Source: Nitratireductor sp. ZSWI3 (GTDB lineage Bacteria; Pseudomonadota; Alphaproteobacteria; Rhizobiales; Rhizobiaceae). Taken from it: DNA of 64,000 bases. The position numbers and the translations under genes were made by a program. The DNA lies in the NCBI RefSeq assembly GCF_024655565.1, contig NZ_JANKOF010000006.1, forward strand, positions 43,388 through 107,387. Reading direction: 5' to 3'. Positions 8,219 to 18,207 of the stretch are shown here, one piece after another. Within the stretch, counting starts at the first letter, position 1; the number at the start of each line of letters is the position of its first letter. The notes below the pieces were generated by a model. That model was not told the origin of the DNA. It was given only the letters and a program-made list of their open reading frames with translations, and did no database searches.

Positions 8219-9481
8219 GAGACATAGGTGACGTTTTGTCCCGGACACATGGGTAACACTTTTCGCTTTGCGGGAGGTGTTGATGCCGTGGAAGGAGTGT
8301 TCGGTGATGGAGGAACGTATTCGCTTCGTCGGCCGTGTTCTGGACGGCGAGAGCATGAGCGAGGTGTGCCGGCAATTCGGGATATCGAGGAAGACCGGCT
8401 ACAAGATCTTCAACCGCTACCGGCAGGAAGGGCTGGAGGCGCTGACGGACCGCTCGCGGCGGCCGGTGCAGTTGCCCGAGCAGATCGAGCGGCTGATCGT
8501 CGAGAGCAAGCGGGAGAAGCCGCACTGGGGGGCGCGCAAGATCAGGGAACTGCTGGTCAGGAGGCTGGCCGGGGACGTGCGCATTCCGGCCAAGTCGACG
8601 GTGCACGCGGTGCTCGACCGGCACGGCCTGGTCAAGCGGAGCCGGCAGAGGCGCCGGATGAAGGCCGAAGGAACGCAGCTTTCCGCAGGCCTTCATCCCA
8701 ATGATCTGTGGTGCGCCGACTTCAAGGGCGAGTTCAAGACCGGCAACGGCCACTACTGTTACCCCCTGACGGTCACCGACCAGGCATCGCGCATGATCCT
8801 GGCCTGCGAAGCCTTGGAATCAACAAAAGAGCAGCCGGTCATCGAGACCTTCGTGCGCCTGTTCAGGGAGCGCGGCTTGCCGGCCGCGATCCGCTCCGAC
8901 AACGGCCTTCCCTTCGCCAGTCCCAACGGCCTCTACAACCTGTCGAAGCTGTCCGTGTTCTGGCTGAGACTGGGGATCGCCATCGAGCGCATCAGGCCGG
9001 GCCACCCACAACAGAACGGCCGCCACGAGCGCATGCACCGGACCCTCAAGCAGGAGACCGCCCGGCCGCCCGGCATGAACGTCCTCCAGCAGCAGGATCG
9101 GTTCGACGACTTCGTCAGCGAGTTCAACGAGGAAAGACCGCACGAAGGCATCGCCATGAGGGTTCCCGCCGAAGCCTACACACCCGCTTCACGGCCCTAT
9201 GACGGGCTGCCGGACGTGGAATACCCCTTCCACGACAAGGATATCCTCGTCACCGCATGCGGCCGCATCTGCATGATGAGGAAGAAGATCAACGTCTCGA
9301 CCGTGCTGGCCGGTCAGAGGCTCGGCATCAAGGAGGTCGACGACGGCATTTGGCTCGTCTCCTTCATGCGCTATGATCTCGGATATATCGATCTGGAGCA
9401 GAGGACCTTGCAGACAATCGACAACCCGTTCGGCACGAGGTTGTCACCCATGTCTTAGGTACATTCTGTTACCTATGTCTC
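8219..9481 (+). mobile_element. IS481-family insertion sequence
   Basis: An insertion sequence of about 1.26 kb between the LysR gene and tRNA-Pro. The left end starts GAGACATAGGTGAC (8219-8232) and the right end is its imperfect complement GTTACCTATGTCTC (9468-9481). Inside each end lies a second related block: ACATGGGTAAC near 8247 and TCACCCATGT near 9444. The ends may extend a few bases, since CCCG flanks both. I could not identify a convincing target duplication. One intact transposase fills the element, so it may still be active. Confidence 0.75.
8283..9458 (+). CDS. IS481-family transposase
   Basis: A 391-residue transposase with an N-terminal helix-turn-helix ([19 protein letters not shown], near residue 29), an HTH_29/32-type linker and an rve DDE integrase core. 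The core shows WCADFKGEF near residue 141, IRSDNGLPF near residue 206 and a glutamate near [16 protein letters not shown] around residue 246, giving the DDE triad. ATG at 8283 follows GGGAGG by five bases; an in-frame TTG lies upstream. The reading frame is complete with no frameshift. Confidence 0.9.
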   Translation: MPWKECSVMEERIRFVGRVLDGESMSEVCRQFGISRKTGYKIFNRYRQEGLEALTDRSRRPVQLPEQIERLIVESKREKPHWGARKIRELLVRRLAGDVRIPAKSTVHAVLDRHGLVKRSRQRRRMKAEGTQLSAGLHPNDLWCADFKGEFKTGNGHYCYPLTVTDQASRMILACEALESTKEQPVIETFVRLFRERGLPAAIRSDNGLPFASPNGLYNLSKLSVFWLRLGIAIERIRPGHPQQNGRHERMHRTLKQETARPPGMNVLQQQDRFDDFVSEFNEERPHEGIAMRVPAEAYTPASRPYDGLPDVEYPFHDKDILVTACGRICMMRKKINVSTVLAGQRLGIKEVDDGIWLVSFMRYDLGYIDLEQRTLQTIDNPFGTRLSPMS

Positions 9482-9501
9482 CGGGCCGTACACGGATTTT
9501 C

Positions 9502-9578
9502 TGGTCGGAGTGGCAGGATTCGAACCTGCGACCCCCTCGTCCCGAACGAGGTGCGCTACCAGGCTGCGCTACACTCCG
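9502..9578 (-). tRNA. tRNA-Pro (CGG)
   Basis: A full cloverleaf can be folded on the minus strand. The seven-base acceptor stem CGGAGTG (9578-9572) pairs with CACTCCG (9512-9506), followed by discriminator A and encoded CCA (9504-9502). The anticodon stem CCTCG/CGAGG encloses the loop TTCGGGA with anticodon CGG. The T-arm GGTTCGAATCC is present. It sits 20 bases past the right end of the IS481 element. tRNA genes are common integration neighbours, but no integrase or att duplication is seen here. Confidence 0.95.
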
Positions 9579-9635
9579 TGACCAGACGGCGGGCTTATAG
9601 CCGCCGCATGTGAACTGCGCAAGATCAAACCGTCT

Positions 9636-11099
9636 TCAATATGGGCTTTCCACGTCGCCCATCTCCACATAGACGGATTTCACCTGTGAATAATGGGAAA
9701 GGGCGGCGAGCGCGTTCTCCCGCCCGAAGCCGGACTGCTTGAACCCGCCGAAGGGAAGCTCCACGGGCGTCAGGTTGTAGGCGTTGATCCAGCAGGTGCC
9801 GGCCTGCAGCGCGCCGATGACGCGGTGACCACGCGAAAGGTCGCGGGTGAACACGCCGGCGGCGAGACCGAAGGGCGTGTCGTTGGCTCGCTCCACGACC
9901 TCCTCCTCCGTCTCGAAGGCCAGCAGGCTCATGACCGGACCGAAGATTTCCTCGCGGGCGATTCGCATGTCGTCGCGCACCTTTGTGAAGATGGTGGGCG
10001 AGACGTAGAAGCCGCTCTCGAAGCCCTGCAGCCGGGGCGCATCGCCGCCGAGGTGGAGGCTCGCGCCTTCCTCCGTGCCGATCTCGATGTAACGCATCAC
10101 CTTGTCGTGCTGCGCCTTGCTGATCAGCGGGCCGAGATGGGTCTCCGGATCGAGCGGGTCGCCCAGGCGGATCGCCTTGGTGCGTTCGGTGAGCCGGGCG
10201 AGGAAACGGTCGTAGACCCCCTTCTGCACGAAGACGCGGGTTCCGTTCGAGCAGATCTGGCCGGTCGAGTAGAAATTGCCCAGCATCGCCCCGCCGACGG
10301 CGTTTTCCACGTCGGCATCGTCGAAGACGATCAGCGGCGACTTGCCGCCGAGCTCCATGGTCGCGTGCTTCATGTGGCTGCCGGCGAGCGCCTGAACCTT
10401 CTTGCCGGTCTCGACCGAGCCGGTGAGCGAGACCTTGGCGACGGCCGGGTGCGCGACGAGGGCGGCGCCGACGTCGCCGAGCCCCTGGACGACGTTGAAG
10501 AGCCCGTCCGGCAGGCCCGCCTCGGTGAAGATCTCGGCAAGCTTCAGCGCCGACAGCGGCGTGAGCTCCGATGGCTTGAAGATCATCGCATTGCCCATGG
10601 CGAGCGCCGGCGCCGATTTCCAGCCGGCGATCTGGATCGGATAGTTCCAGGCGCCGATGCCGACGCAGACGCCGAGCGGCTCATGCCGCGTGTAACCGAA
10701 GGAGCCGCCCAGCTCGACCTGCGCGCCGGTGAAGGCGGCGACCGCTCCGCCGAAGAACTCCAGCGCCTCGGCCGCCGACGGCGCATCGGCGACCAGCGTC
10801 TCCTGCAGGGCCTTGCCGGTGTTGAGCGTCTCGAGCCGCGCCAGCTCTTCGTTCCGCGCGAGGATGAGATCGGCCGCCCGGCGCAGGATGCGCCCGCGCT
10901 CGACCGGCTTCAGCCGCGCCCAGGCCGGCTGCGCGTTGCGCGCCGCCTCGACGGCGAGCGCGACGATGTTGCCGGTGGCCGAATGGATCCGCGCGATCGC
11001 CTCGCCGGTGGCCGGGTAAAGAATGTCGATGGCCGTGCCCTGATCGTCCTCGACGTAGCGGCCGTTGATATAGTGCGATGCTTTCGGTTGGGCGCGCAT
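9636..11099 (-). CDS. betB: Betaine aldehyde dehydrogenase
   Basis: NAD-dependent aldehyde dehydrogenase of 487 residues, the usual BetB length, converting betaine aldehyde to the osmoprotectant glycine betaine. Motifs are [11 protein letters not shown] near residue 150, [16 protein letters not shown] (general-base Glu) near residue 251, and [13 protein letters not shown] with the catalytic Cys near residue 286. The ATG at 11099 gives the normal N-terminus [18 protein letters not shown]; the longer open frame reaches into betA. It is last of the betI-betA-betB operon, 77 bases after betA. Confidence 0.93.
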   Translation of the reverse strand: MRAQPKASHYINGRYVEDDQGTAIDILYPATGEAIARIHSATGNIVALAVEAARNAQPAWARLKPVERGRILRRAADLILARNEELARLETLNTGKALQETLVADAPSAAEALEFFGGAVAAFTGAQVELGGSFGYTRHEPLGVCVGIGAWNYPIQIAGWKSAPALAMGNAMIFKPSELTPLSALKLAEIFTEAGLPDGLFNVVQGLGDVGAALVAHPAVAKVSLTGSVETGKKVQALAGSHMKHATMELGGKSPLIVFDDADVENAVGGAMLGNFYSTGQICSNGTRVFVQKGVYDRFLARLTERTKAIRLGDPLDPETHLGPLISKAQHDKVMRYIEIGTEEGASLHLGGDAPRLQGFESGFYVSPTIFTKVRDDMRIAREEIFGPVMSLLAFETEEEVVERANDTPFGLAAGVFTRDLSRGHRVIGALQAGTCWINAYNLTPVELPFGGFKQSGFGRENALAALSHYSQVKSVYVEMGDVESPY

Positions 11100-11176
11100 G
11101 GTTGGCTCCGCTTGGTTTTCCGGTCGTGCCGCATTGGTTGCTGATGCCGGGCCGAGAGGCTCGGCCGAAACATGTC

Positions 11177-12829
11177 CTATCGGTCGGACTCCCGCCAGCG
11201 CGGGTTGATCCAGGGTTCCTGGTTCGACGGCGCGAGCGGCGTCCTGCCCAGGATATGGTCGGCTGCCTTCTCGCCCACCATGATGGAAGGCGCGTTCAGG
11301 TTGCCGTTGGTGATGCGCGGGAAGATCGAGGAATCGGCGACCCGCAACCCCTCGACGCCGATCACACGGCATTCATTGTCCACCACGCTCATCGCATCGT
11401 CCCTGGCGCCCATGCGGCACGTTCCGCAGGGATGATAGGCGCTTTCGGCGTGCTCGCGTATGAAATCGTCGAGCGCCGCATCCGATCCCACGGCATCGCC
11501 CGGCGCGATCTCCAGGCCGCGATACGGATCGAACGCGGCCTGGGAGAAGATTTCCCGCGTCAGTCGTATGCAGCGACGGAAATCGCTCCAGTCGTCCGGA
11601 TGCGACATGTAGTTGAAGCGGATCTGTGGCGTCTGCCAGGCGTCGGGCGAGGCGAGGCGGATCGTGCCGCGCGACTTCGACCGCATCGGCCCGACATGGG
11701 CCTGAAAGCCGTGACCTTGCGCAGCTGCCTTGCCATCGTAGCGAATGGCGACGGGCAGGAAATGGTACTGGATGTCGGGATAATCGACACCCGCCGCGGA
11801 GCGCAGGAAGGCGCCCGCCTCGAAATGGTTCGAGGTGCCGAGCCCGCTCTTGAAGAACAGCCACTGGGCGCCGATCAATGCTTTGGAAAGGAGGTTGAGT
11901 TTTGAGTAGAGCGTGATCGGCTGCAGCGACTGCTGCTGGATGTAGAGCTCCAGATGGTCCTGCAGATTGCTGCCGACGCCCGGCCGGTCGGCGATAACGG
12001 CGATCCCGTTGTGCCGCAAGTGATCGGCAGGGCCGATGCCGGACAGCATCAGCAGCTTTGGCGAATTGATCGCCGAGGCTGCGACGATCACTTCACGCCG
12101 GGCCTTAACGAGCTGAATCTTCTTGTGAGCTTCGATCTCGACGCCGACAGCGCGTTGATTCTCCACGACAACACGTCGGGCAAAGCCGTTGAGGAGACTC
12201 ACGTTCTGCCGCTTCAGCGCCGGTTTGAGATAGGCATTCGCAGCCGACCAGCGGCGACCCCGGTGGATCGTCTGCTCCAGGGCGCCGAAGCCTTCCTGCT
12301 TGCTGCCATTGTAGTCCTGCGTCAGCTCGAACCCGGCCTGGCGGCCTGCTTCGAGGAAGGCGGCAAAGAGCGGATTGTCGCGCGGCCCGCGCCGCACGTG
12401 AAGCGGCCCTCCTGTGCCGCGCCAGCCGGCTTCGCCGTCCGCTGCGCTCTCCATCCGCTTGAAGTAGGGCAGCACGTCGGCATAGGCCCAGCCGGCGGCT
12501 CCCTGCTCGGCCCAGTGGTCGAAGTCGCGCGCGTGGCCGCGCACATAGACCATGCCGTTGATGGACGAGGATCCGCCGACCACCTTGCCGCGCGGCGTGG
12601 CGAGCACCCGGCCGCCCAGATGCGGTTCCGGCTCGCTCTTAAAGCCCCAATCGTAGCGCGCCATGTTCATCGGGAAGGAGAGGGCGGCGGGCATCTGGAT
12701 GAAGGGGCCGAAATCGCTGCCGCCATATTCGATGACGATGACGGAATGCCGCCCGTCCTCCGACAGGCGATAGGCGAGGGCGGAGCCGGCGGAGCCCGAG
12801 CCGACGATGACGAAATCGGCTTCAAGCAC
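11177..12829 (-). CDS. betA: Choline dehydrogenase (GMC oxidoreductase)
   Basis: FAD-dependent GMC-family enzyme of 550 residues oxidising choline to betaine aldehyde, membrane-associated in known cases. The N-terminal dinucleotide-binding motif is [17 protein letters not shown]. The GMC signature [14 protein letters not shown] lies near residue 82, and the active-site region [14 protein letters not shown] near residue 467. GTG at 12829 gives the standard BetA start and overlaps the betI stop by eight bases, implying translational coupling. The operon lacks betC (choline sulfatase), which rhizobial bet operons often carry, so choline sulfate use is not predicted from this locus. Confidence 0.92.
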   Translation of the reverse strand: MLEADFVIVGSGSAGSALAYRLSEDGRHSVIVIEYGGSDFGPFIQMPAALSFPMNMARYDWGFKSEPEPHLGGRVLATPRGKVVGGSSSINGMVYVRGHARDFDHWAEQGAAGWAYADVLPYFKRMESAADGEAGWRGTGGPLHVRRGPRDNPLFAAFLEAGRQAGFELTQDYNGSKQEGFGALEQTIHRGRRWSAANAYLKPALKRQNVSLLNGFARRVVVENQRAVGVEIEAHKKIQLVKARREVIVAASAINSPKLLMLSGIGPADHLRHNGIAVIADRPGVGSNLQDHLELYIQQQSLQPITLYSKLNLLSKALIGAQWLFFKSGLGTSNHFEAGAFLRSAAGVDYPDIQYHFLPVAIRYDGKAAAQGHGFQAHVGPMRSKSRGTIRLASPDAWQTPQIRFNYMSHPDDWSDFRRCIRLTREIFSQAAFDPYRGLEIAPGDAVGSDAALDDFIREHAESAYHPCGTCRMGARDDAMSVVDNECRVIGVEGLRVADSSIFPRITNGNLNAPSIMVGEKAADHILGRTPLAPSNQEPWINPRWRESDR

Positions 12830-13409
12830 GGCGGGCGCTCCGGGCCAGCGCGGTGTCGAGATAATCCTCGACGAGGTCGATCGCTGCCATGGAATCGGCC
12901 GCGCCTTCGCCGAGGGCACGGCGCAGATAGAGCCCGTCGATCAGCGCCGCGATACCCCTCGCGGTGCGCACCGCGCCGGCGCGCGGCAGATGGGTGAGGC
13001 CGCTCAGAAGATCGCTGTGAAGCCGCCGCACATAGATGCGGAACAGACGGCCGAGCGCCGCGTTGCGCCGCGCCTCGACATAGAAGGCGAGCCAGGCGGC
13101 GATGATCTCCGGCCGGAATTGCCCTTGCGAGAGATTGACCTGAATGACGGCGCGGACGCGATCGGCGCCGGACAGGCCGTGGACGGCGGTGCGCACCTCC
13201 AGGCCGAGCTCGGCCAGGATGTGGCGCATGGTAGCGAAGAGCAGGTCGTCCTTGCCGCCGAAATAGTGATGCGCGAGCGCGGCCGATACGCCGGCGCGGC
13301 CGGCGATGTCGGCCATGGTGACGTCGAGCGCGCCATGCTCGCCGATGGCAATGATGGTCGCATCAATGAGCGCACGGCGGCGGATGGGTTCCATTCCAAT
13401 CTTTGGCAT
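12822..13409 (-). CDS. betI: Choline-responsive TetR-family repressor BetI
   Basis: A 195-residue TetR-family repressor. The N-terminus [18 protein letters not shown] and the helix-turn-helix [25 protein letters not shown] match BetI of rhizobia. The ATG at 13409 is chosen by this match; ten residues of open frame precede it. Known BetI proteins repress the bet genes until choline binds. It heads the operon and a perfect palindrome lies 15 bases upstream. Confidence 0.92.
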   Translation of the reverse strand: MPKIGMEPIRRRALIDATIIAIGEHGALDVTMADIAGRAGVSAALAHHYFGGKDDLLFATMRHILAELGLEVRTAVHGLSGADRVRAVIQVNLSQGQFRPEIIAAWLAFYVEARRNAALGRLFRIYVRRLHSDLLSGLTHLPRAGAVRTARGIAALIDGLYLRRALGEGAADSMAAIDLVEDYLDTALARSARRA

Positions 13410-13423
13410 AAGCATTCTTATAA

Positions 13424-13443
13424 TTGATTGATGAGTCAATCAA
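13424..13443. promoter_or_regulatory. BetI operator
   Basis: A perfect inverted repeat: TTGATTGA (13424-13431), four-base centre TGAG, then TCAATCAA (13436-13443). It is placed 15 bases ahead of the betI start. Its size and ATTGA-rich arms resemble BetI boxes known from other bacteria, so autoregulation of betI-betA-betB is expected. Confidence 0.75.
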
Positions 13444-13523
13444 GAAAAAAGAGCGGTGGAGCGATGTCGCGCAGAACGAAGCGGGAGGCTCACGGTGCCG
13501 GAACCCCGGCTGACGTCAAATTA

Positions 13524-13537
13524 GTTCATGCTTGAAC
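13524..13537. promoter_or_regulatory. Short dyad upstream of the thiolase
   Basis: GTTCA (13524-13528) and TGAAC (13533-13537) flank a four-base centre about 85 bases before the thiolase start. It may be an operator for the thiolase gene. No regulator gene sits next to it other than betI, whose site is different, so the assignment is weak. Confidence 0.3.
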
Positions 13538-13620
13538 AGTATTGTGATCGGCACTATGTTCGCCGGCGTGCTATCCAAGCTTCTGCGCCGGAAGGCGCTC
13601 GCAACCGCCGGGAGGCAGAG

Positions 13621-14787
13621 ATGACCGCATGCATCGTGGGCTGGGCCCATTCGAATTTCGGCAAGCTGGCCGATGTGACCCTCGAGGGGCTGATCGTCAA
13701 GGTGGCGCGCGAGGCACTGGAGCATGCGGGCATCGGCCCCGAGGACGTGGACGAGATCGTTCTCGGCCATTTCAATGCGGGCTTTTCCGCCCAGGATTTT
13801 ACCGCCAGCCTGGTGCTGCAGGCCGATGACGGCCTGCGCTTCAAGCCGGCGACGCGCGTCGAGAACGCCTGCGCGACGGGCTCCGCCGCCGTACGGCAGG
13901 GAACGCGGGCGATCGCCGCCAATGCGGCGCGCATCGTGCTGGTGGTGGGTGCCGAGCAGATGACGACGACGCCGGGCCCGGAGATCGGCAAGAATCTTCT
14001 CAAGGCTTCCTACCTGCCTGAGGAAGGAGACATTCCGGGCGGCTTCGCCGGTGTGTTCGGCAAGATCGCCGACGCCTATTTCCAGAAATACGGCGACCAG
14101 TCCGACGCCCTGGCGCGGATCGCCGCCAAGAACCACAAGAACGGTGTCGACAATCCCTATGCGCAGATGCGCAAGGATCTGGGCTACGAGTTCTGCCGCC
14201 ATGAGAGCGAACGCAATCCCTTCGTCGCGGGACCGCTGAAGCGCACCGACTGCTCGCTGGTCTCCGATGGTGCTGCGGCGATCGTTCTGGCCGACACGCA
14301 GACGGCTTTGTCCATGCGCCGTGCCGTCGCCTTCCGCGCCAACGAGCACGTGCAGGACTTCCTGCCCATGTCGAAGCGCGACATCCTTCTGTTCGAAGGG
14401 TGCGAGGAAGCCTGGACGCGGGCGCTGAAGAGGGCCGGCGTGGCGCTCGACGACCTGTCCTTCGTCGAGACGCATGACTGCTTCACCATTGCCGAGCTGA
14501 TCGAATACGAAGCGATGGGACTGGCAAGACGCGGCGAGGGTGCGCGCATCGCGCTTGAAGGCCAGGCCGAGAAGGACGGTCGCCTGCCGGTCAACCCCTC
14601 GGGAGGGCTGAAGGCCAAGGGGCACCCGATCGGCGCCACCGGCGTTTCCATGCATGCGCTGACGGCGATGCAGCTCATGAACGAGGCCGGCGGCATCCAG
14701 ATTCCCGGTGCCAAGCTCGGCGGCATCTTCAACATGGGCGGCGCCGCGGTGGCGAACTACGTGTCGATCCTCGAACGGATCAAGTGA
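13621..14787 (+). CDS. Thiolase / acetyl-CoA acetyltransferase (SCP-x type)
   Basis: A 388-residue thiolase-fold enzyme. The nucleophilic Cys is in VENACATGSAAVRQG near residue 84. The C-terminal catalytic region NPSGGLKAKGHPIGATG lies near residue 325 and ends with GGAAVANYVSIL. The HDCFT motif near residue 285 is typical of the SCP-x/acetyl-CoA acetyltransferase-like subgroup rather than PhaA or FadA. ATG at 13621 follows GGGAGGCAGAG; an in-frame ATG at 13528 lacks a site. It stands alone and overlaps the convergent DUF3750 gene by eight bases. The substrate is unknown. Confidence 0.87.
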   Translation: MTACIVGWAHSNFGKLADVTLEGLIVKVAREALEHAGIGPEDVDEIVLGHFNAGFSAQDFTASLVLQADDGLRFKPATRVENACATGSAAVRQGTRAIAANAARIVLVVGAEQMTTTPGPEIGKNLLKASYLPEEGDIPGGFAGVFGKIADAYFQKYGDQSDALARIAAKNHKNGVDNPYAQMRKDLGYEFCRHESERNPFVAGPLKRTDCSLVSDGAAAIVLADTQTALSMRRAVAFRANEHVQDFLPMSKRDILLFEGCEEAWTRALKRAGVALDDLSFVETHDCFTIAELIEYEAMGLARRGEGARIALEGQAEKDGRLPVNPSGGLKAKGHPIGATGVSMHALTAMQLMNEAGGIQIPGAKLGGIFNMGGAAVANYVSILERIK

Positions 14788-15583
14788 CGGGTTCTCCCGT
14801 TTTCGCTCCCGGATATCCGAGGCCGGCCGAGGCATCGGCGACCGGCCAGAGATCGAGCCGGCCATAGCCCGGAATCTTCACGGCCGGGCGCAGGATGTCT
14901 ATTCCGGCGACCAGGCCGAGAAAATGGAGCTCGATGCCGGTTCTGACACCGGCCGCAAAGCCGGCGAGGCCGCCGAGGGAGAGGTGGATCGAGGACCAGT
15001 CGGGAGCATGGTCGAAGGCGAGAAGGCCTGGACGATAATCGCGCCCCACCGCAGTCGGCGGCAGTTCGGCCCGCAGGCCGGGCACCGAGCGCAGGACATG
15101 CGCAGTGAAGGAGTTTGAGTTCGGTCCAGGCCACAGGCCGTAGTCGCCGTGCCTTGAAAAGGGATAGGCGGTGATCGCCGCTTCGACATCGGGAATGAGG
15201 CGCTCGGCTTCCTCGCCCCTGATCGCCGCCACGATGAAGGGCGTGTTGGAATACCAGCGCGCGTCCGCCGCATAGGCATTGCGCCGCACCGGCAGGCCCC
15301 ATCCGACCTTGTCATAGCGATCGTAGGTGGCCGCTGCGCGCTTCTTGACGACGATCCAGCTGTGGACCGAAAGACCGCCTTTCAGGCCGCCGGTGCGGGC
15401 GGCGAGCACGTAGATGGCCGGCGTGTCGTCCGCCGTGGCGGAGGGCAGGATCCCGCTTGCCGACCAATTCGCCTCGCGCCAGGAGGCCGGACGGTCCTGC
15501 AAGGCCCACCAACCGAGCGAGGCGGAGGCTGGAAGAAGGAAAACGATGACGAGAAAGGCAATTGTGCGCTTGAAAATCGGCAT
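14780..15583 (-). CDS. DUF3750 family protein, membrane-anchored
   Basis: A 267-residue protein of the DUF3750 family, of unknown function. An N-terminal hydrophobic segment (FKRTIAFLVIVFLLPASASL, residues 4-23) should act as an anchor or signal. The following soluble part contains VHSWIVVKKRAAATYDRYDKVG and the later PGPNSNSFTAHVLRSVPGL, a H-S-W / N-S-N-S-F pattern I associate with this family. That pattern resembles permuted NlpC/P60-like hydrolase motifs, but this is only suggestive. ATG at 15583 was chosen for the signal segment. It is convergent with the thiolase and divergent from the asparaginase. Confidence 0.75.
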   Translation of the reverse strand: MPIFKRTIAFLVIVFLLPASASLGWWALQDRPASWREANWSASGILPSATADDTPAIYVLAARTGGLKGGLSVHSWIVVKKRAAATYDRYDKVGWGLPVRRNAYAADARWYSNTPFIVAAIRGEEAERLIPDVEAAITAYPFSRHGDYGLWPGPNSNSFTAHVLRSVPGLRAELPPTAVGRDYRPGLLAFDHAPDWSSIHLSLGGLAGFAAGVRTGIELHFLGLVAGIDILRPAVKIPGYGRLDLWPVADASAGLGYPGAKTGEPVT

Positions 15584-15644
15584 GGGCACCAGTCTATTGG
15601 CCGCGAAGCATTGACGGTGGATCAGGCCCGCGAAATGGGGTGAA

Positions 15645-16664
15645 ATGATGAGCAATCCGGTTCTGGTTGAAGTGCTGCGCGGCAGCGTCGTCGAGAGCAG
15701 GCATCGAGGCGCGGTGGCCGTGCTGGATGCCGACGGCAAGGTTGTGGCGGGCTGGGGCGACATCGACCGCCCGGTCTTTCCGCGCTCGGCCGTCAAGGCG
15801 ATCCAGGCGCTGCCGCTGCTCGAAAGCGGCACTGCCGATGCCTACGGCTTTGCCGACAAGGAGATCGCGCTCGCCTGTGCCTCCCATTCCGCAGAGCCGG
15901 AGCACGTGCACCTTGCCACCGACATGTTGGCGAGGGCGGGACTGCAGGTTGCGGATCTGGAGTGCGGGGCGCACTGGTCGCTGCGCCAGGAGGTGGCGAT
16001 CGAGCAGGCGCGCGCGATTTCGCAGCCGACGGCGGCCCACAACAACTGCTCTGGAAAGCACGCCGGATTCCTGTGCACATGCCGCCACCTGGGCGAGGAT
16101 CATCACGGTTACGTCACGCTCGGTCATCCGGCACAGGAGGCCGTGCGCGAGGCGATGGAAGCGGTGACGGGGGCGCCGCACTCGCTCGACGTCTGCGGCA
16201 CGGACGGCTGCTCGATACCGACCTATGCGGTGCCGCTCAGGGCGCTGGCGCGGGGTTTCGCCCGGCTGGCGACCGGGACGGGCCTTGGCCCGCAGCGGGC
16301 GAGGGCCGCCCAGCGCATCTTCTCGGCCTGCATGGCGGAGCCCTTTTATGTGGCCGGCACCAACCGCGCCGACACCATGATGATGGGCCGGGGAAAGGGG
16401 CGCATCTTCACCAAGATGGGGGCGGAGGGCGTGTTCTGCGCGGCGGTCCCCGAGCTGGGCCTCGGGATCGCGCTCAAATGCGACGACGGCGCGGACCGCG
16501 CCTCCGAGGTGATGGTGGCGCAGGTCCTGGCGCTGCTTCTGGGCGAGACAGAGCCGCTGGCGGTCGAGTTGCGCCAGATGGCGCGGCCGGCAATCACCAC
16601 CCGGCGCGGCATGGAAGTGGGTGGCCTGCAGCCGTCCGAGGCGCTGGCGCGGCTGTCCCGCTAG
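15645..16664 (+). CDS. Asparaginase, rhizobial (AnsA-like) type
   Basis: A 339-residue asparaginase of the rhizobial class, unrelated to E. coli types I and II. It hydrolyses asparagine to aspartate and ammonia in the cytoplasm. Conserved pieces are VESRHRGAVAV near residue 17, FPRSAVKAIQALPLLESG near residue 45, the NNCSGKHAGFL motif near residue 132, and CGTDGCSIPTYAVPL near residue 184. Two adjacent ATGs (15645, 15648) are possible. It appears monocistronic, and a two-hairpin repeat follows the stop. Confidence 0.88.
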   Translation: MMSNPVLVEVLRGSVVESRHRGAVAVLDADGKVVAGWGDIDRPVFPRSAVKAIQALPLLESGTADAYGFADKEIALACASHSAEPEHVHLATDMLARAGLQVADLECGAHWSLRQEVAIEQARAISQPTAAHNNCSGKHAGFLCTCRHLGEDHHGYVTLGHPAQEAVREAMEAVTGAPHSLDVCGTDGCSIPTYAVPLRALARGFARLATGTGLGPQRARAAQRIFSACMAEPFYVAGTNRADTMMMGRGKGRIFTKMGAEGVFCAAVPELGLGIALKCDDGADRASEVMVAQVLALLLGETEPLAVELRQMARPAITTRRGMEVGGLQPSEALARLSR

Positions 16665-16674
16665 ATCGGTTCAT

Positions 16675-16766
16675 CGTTTCACGGAAACGTTGTCCCGGTC
16701 TATCTCTTTGTTTTTCCGCATTTATGCCGTCGTCAGGTGATTCCACCTGACTGCAAAATGCCCTAG
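16675..16766 (+). repeat. Two-hairpin intergenic repeat, copy 1
   Basis: A short dyad, CGTTTC/GAAACG (16675-16689), precedes a conserved core from 16699: TCTATCTCTTTGTTTTTCCG. A second hairpin, GTCAGGTG/CACCTGAC (16732-16751, loop ATTC), is followed by CTGCAAAATGC and CTAG. The core and second hairpin match the copy at 63898-64000 closely and the copy at 40012 partly. It lies between two convergent genes. Confidence 0.8.
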
Positions 16767-16783
16767 AACGGACGAGCGAGGCT

Positions 16784-18154
16784 CTAAGACGCCCGGTTGT
16801 TCTCGACCGTCAGATGGGCGATGCCTTCGGCGCCGACGACGGCGAGGTCTTTCGTGGCGACGTCTGCCCAGCGCGTGCCGACAATGGCACCGCCCGGCGT
16901 GCCTTCGAGGATGTTGCCGCTGATGACGGCCGAGCCGGAGCCTTCCACCACCGAGATGGCGATGCCGATGCCGGACTTGCGGACGATGTTGCCCGTCGCC
17001 GTCACATTGCGCAGGAAGGGGCCCCAGCCGATGCGGATGCCGCAGAGCGGGGCGTTCTCGACAAGGTTGCCGGTGACGGCGCTGTCGGCCTCGACGCTGA
17101 TGCCCGCGCCGAAGCCCGCAAGTGGTGAAGGGTAGGGGCCGCTCGTCGACAGGTTGCGGACGATGTTGCCGCTGCACACGCACAATCGCCCGCCCTTGTC
17201 GAAATTGGCCAACGAAATGCCGTGTGCGCCGCCGTCGACGATGTTGTCGGCGATGACGGCTCCCTGGAAGGCGAACTCGGAATAGATCGCCGTCTCGCCC
17301 GAGCGCAGGCAGAGGTTGCCGTTGATCTGGATGTTGCCGGCGCTGTTGCCGCGCACGGCCGAAAAGGCGCAATCGTCGATCTGGTTGTCGGTCACGCGGA
17401 CATTGTCGGCGCGGAAGGCATTGATGCCGTTGCCGTATTGTCCGGTGCCGCCACGGTCGGCGCGGATGCGGGCGATGCGGTTGCGCGCGACGGCAGTGCC
17501 GTCTTCGCCAGGCGTGCTGCGATGGATCAGAACGCCGCCATTGCCGCAATCAACGACGCTGTTTGCGACAATGTCGAGGCCGTGCCCGTCGAGCGAGAAG
17601 AGGCCGTATTCGGCAGCTCCCGAAATCGCGCAGCGCTCGATGCGGCCTGCCGCGCGTTCGAGCGCGATGCCGCTGCCGCCGCTGCCGACGATCGCGCACT
17701 GGTCTATGGCGAGGTCGTTCACGCCGCGAAGCTCGAGTAGGGCCTTGGCGCCGCCGGCGAGCGGGAGGTCGCCGCCGTCAAGAACGAGGCCGGTGAACGA
17801 AGCCCGCTCGACGTCGCGTCCGCTCACGAAGGGACCGTTGCCGCCATGGACGAGCCGTGTGGCGCCGGGAACGCCCAGAAGCCGGGTGCGCTTCGGCAGA
17901 TGAAGGCCCGCAAGCCCGTAGCGGCCAGGCGGCAGGAAGACCGGCAAATCCTCGGCGCTCGCGCGCTCAAGGAGCGCCGCCAGCGCCTCTGTCTGGTCCT
18001 TGGCCGCGTTCGGGACGATGCCGAACTCCTGCGCATTGACGGCGCCCGCCACGGCCCGGCCGAGCAGGGCGCCTTCGGCGGCCAGGGCGCGCGGCATGGA
18101 AAGGCCGAGAACGGCGAAGCCGGCGCTGGCCTTGAGGAGACGGCGGCGGTTCAT
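16784..18154 (-). CDS. TIGR03808-like Tat-exported right-handed beta-helix protein
   Basis: A 456-residue exported protein starting MNRRRLLKASAGFAVLGLSM, a twin-arginine signal ending near ALAA (residue 26). The remainder is a succession of short repeats of the type xxxNxIxxxGxxGIxL, typical of a parallel beta-helix (pectate-lyase-like fold). It matches the TIGR03808 family of alphaproteobacterial Tat-secreted repeat proteins as I remember it. No catalytic residues stand out, and polysaccharide binding is only a guess. Export by Tat suggests folding before transport. Confidence 0.82.
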   Translation of the reverse strand: MNRRRLLKASAGFAVLGLSMPRALAAEGALLGRAVAGAVNAQEFGIVPNAAKDQTEALAALLERASAEDLPVFLPPGRYGLAGLHLPKRTRLLGVPGATRLVHGGNGPFVSGRDVERASFTGLVLDGGDLPLAGGAKALLELRGVNDLAIDQCAIVGSGGSGIALERAAGRIERCAISGAAEYGLFSLDGHGLDIVANSVVDCGNGGVLIHRSTPGEDGTAVARNRIARIRADRGGTGQYGNGINAFRADNVRVTDNQIDDCAFSAVRGNSAGNIQINGNLCLRSGETAIYSEFAFQGAVIADNIVDGGAHGISLANFDKGGRLCVCSGNIVRNLSTSGPYPSPLAGFGAGISVEADSAVTGNLVENAPLCGIRIGWGPFLRNVTATGNIVRKSGIGIAISVVEGSGSAVISGNILEGTPGGAIVGTRWADVATKDLAVVGAEGIAHLTVENNRAS

Positions 18155-18207
18155 TTCGATACAGCTCCCGTTTGTTCTGCGCCTGGGAAGCAGGTTTCGT
18201 GCCGCCT

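Noticed and set aside
9502..9578. tRNA-Pro as the attachment site of an integrated island
   Set aside because: No integrase gene and no repeated tRNA 3' end were found in the neighbourhood. The nearby IS481 element does not use tRNA ends.
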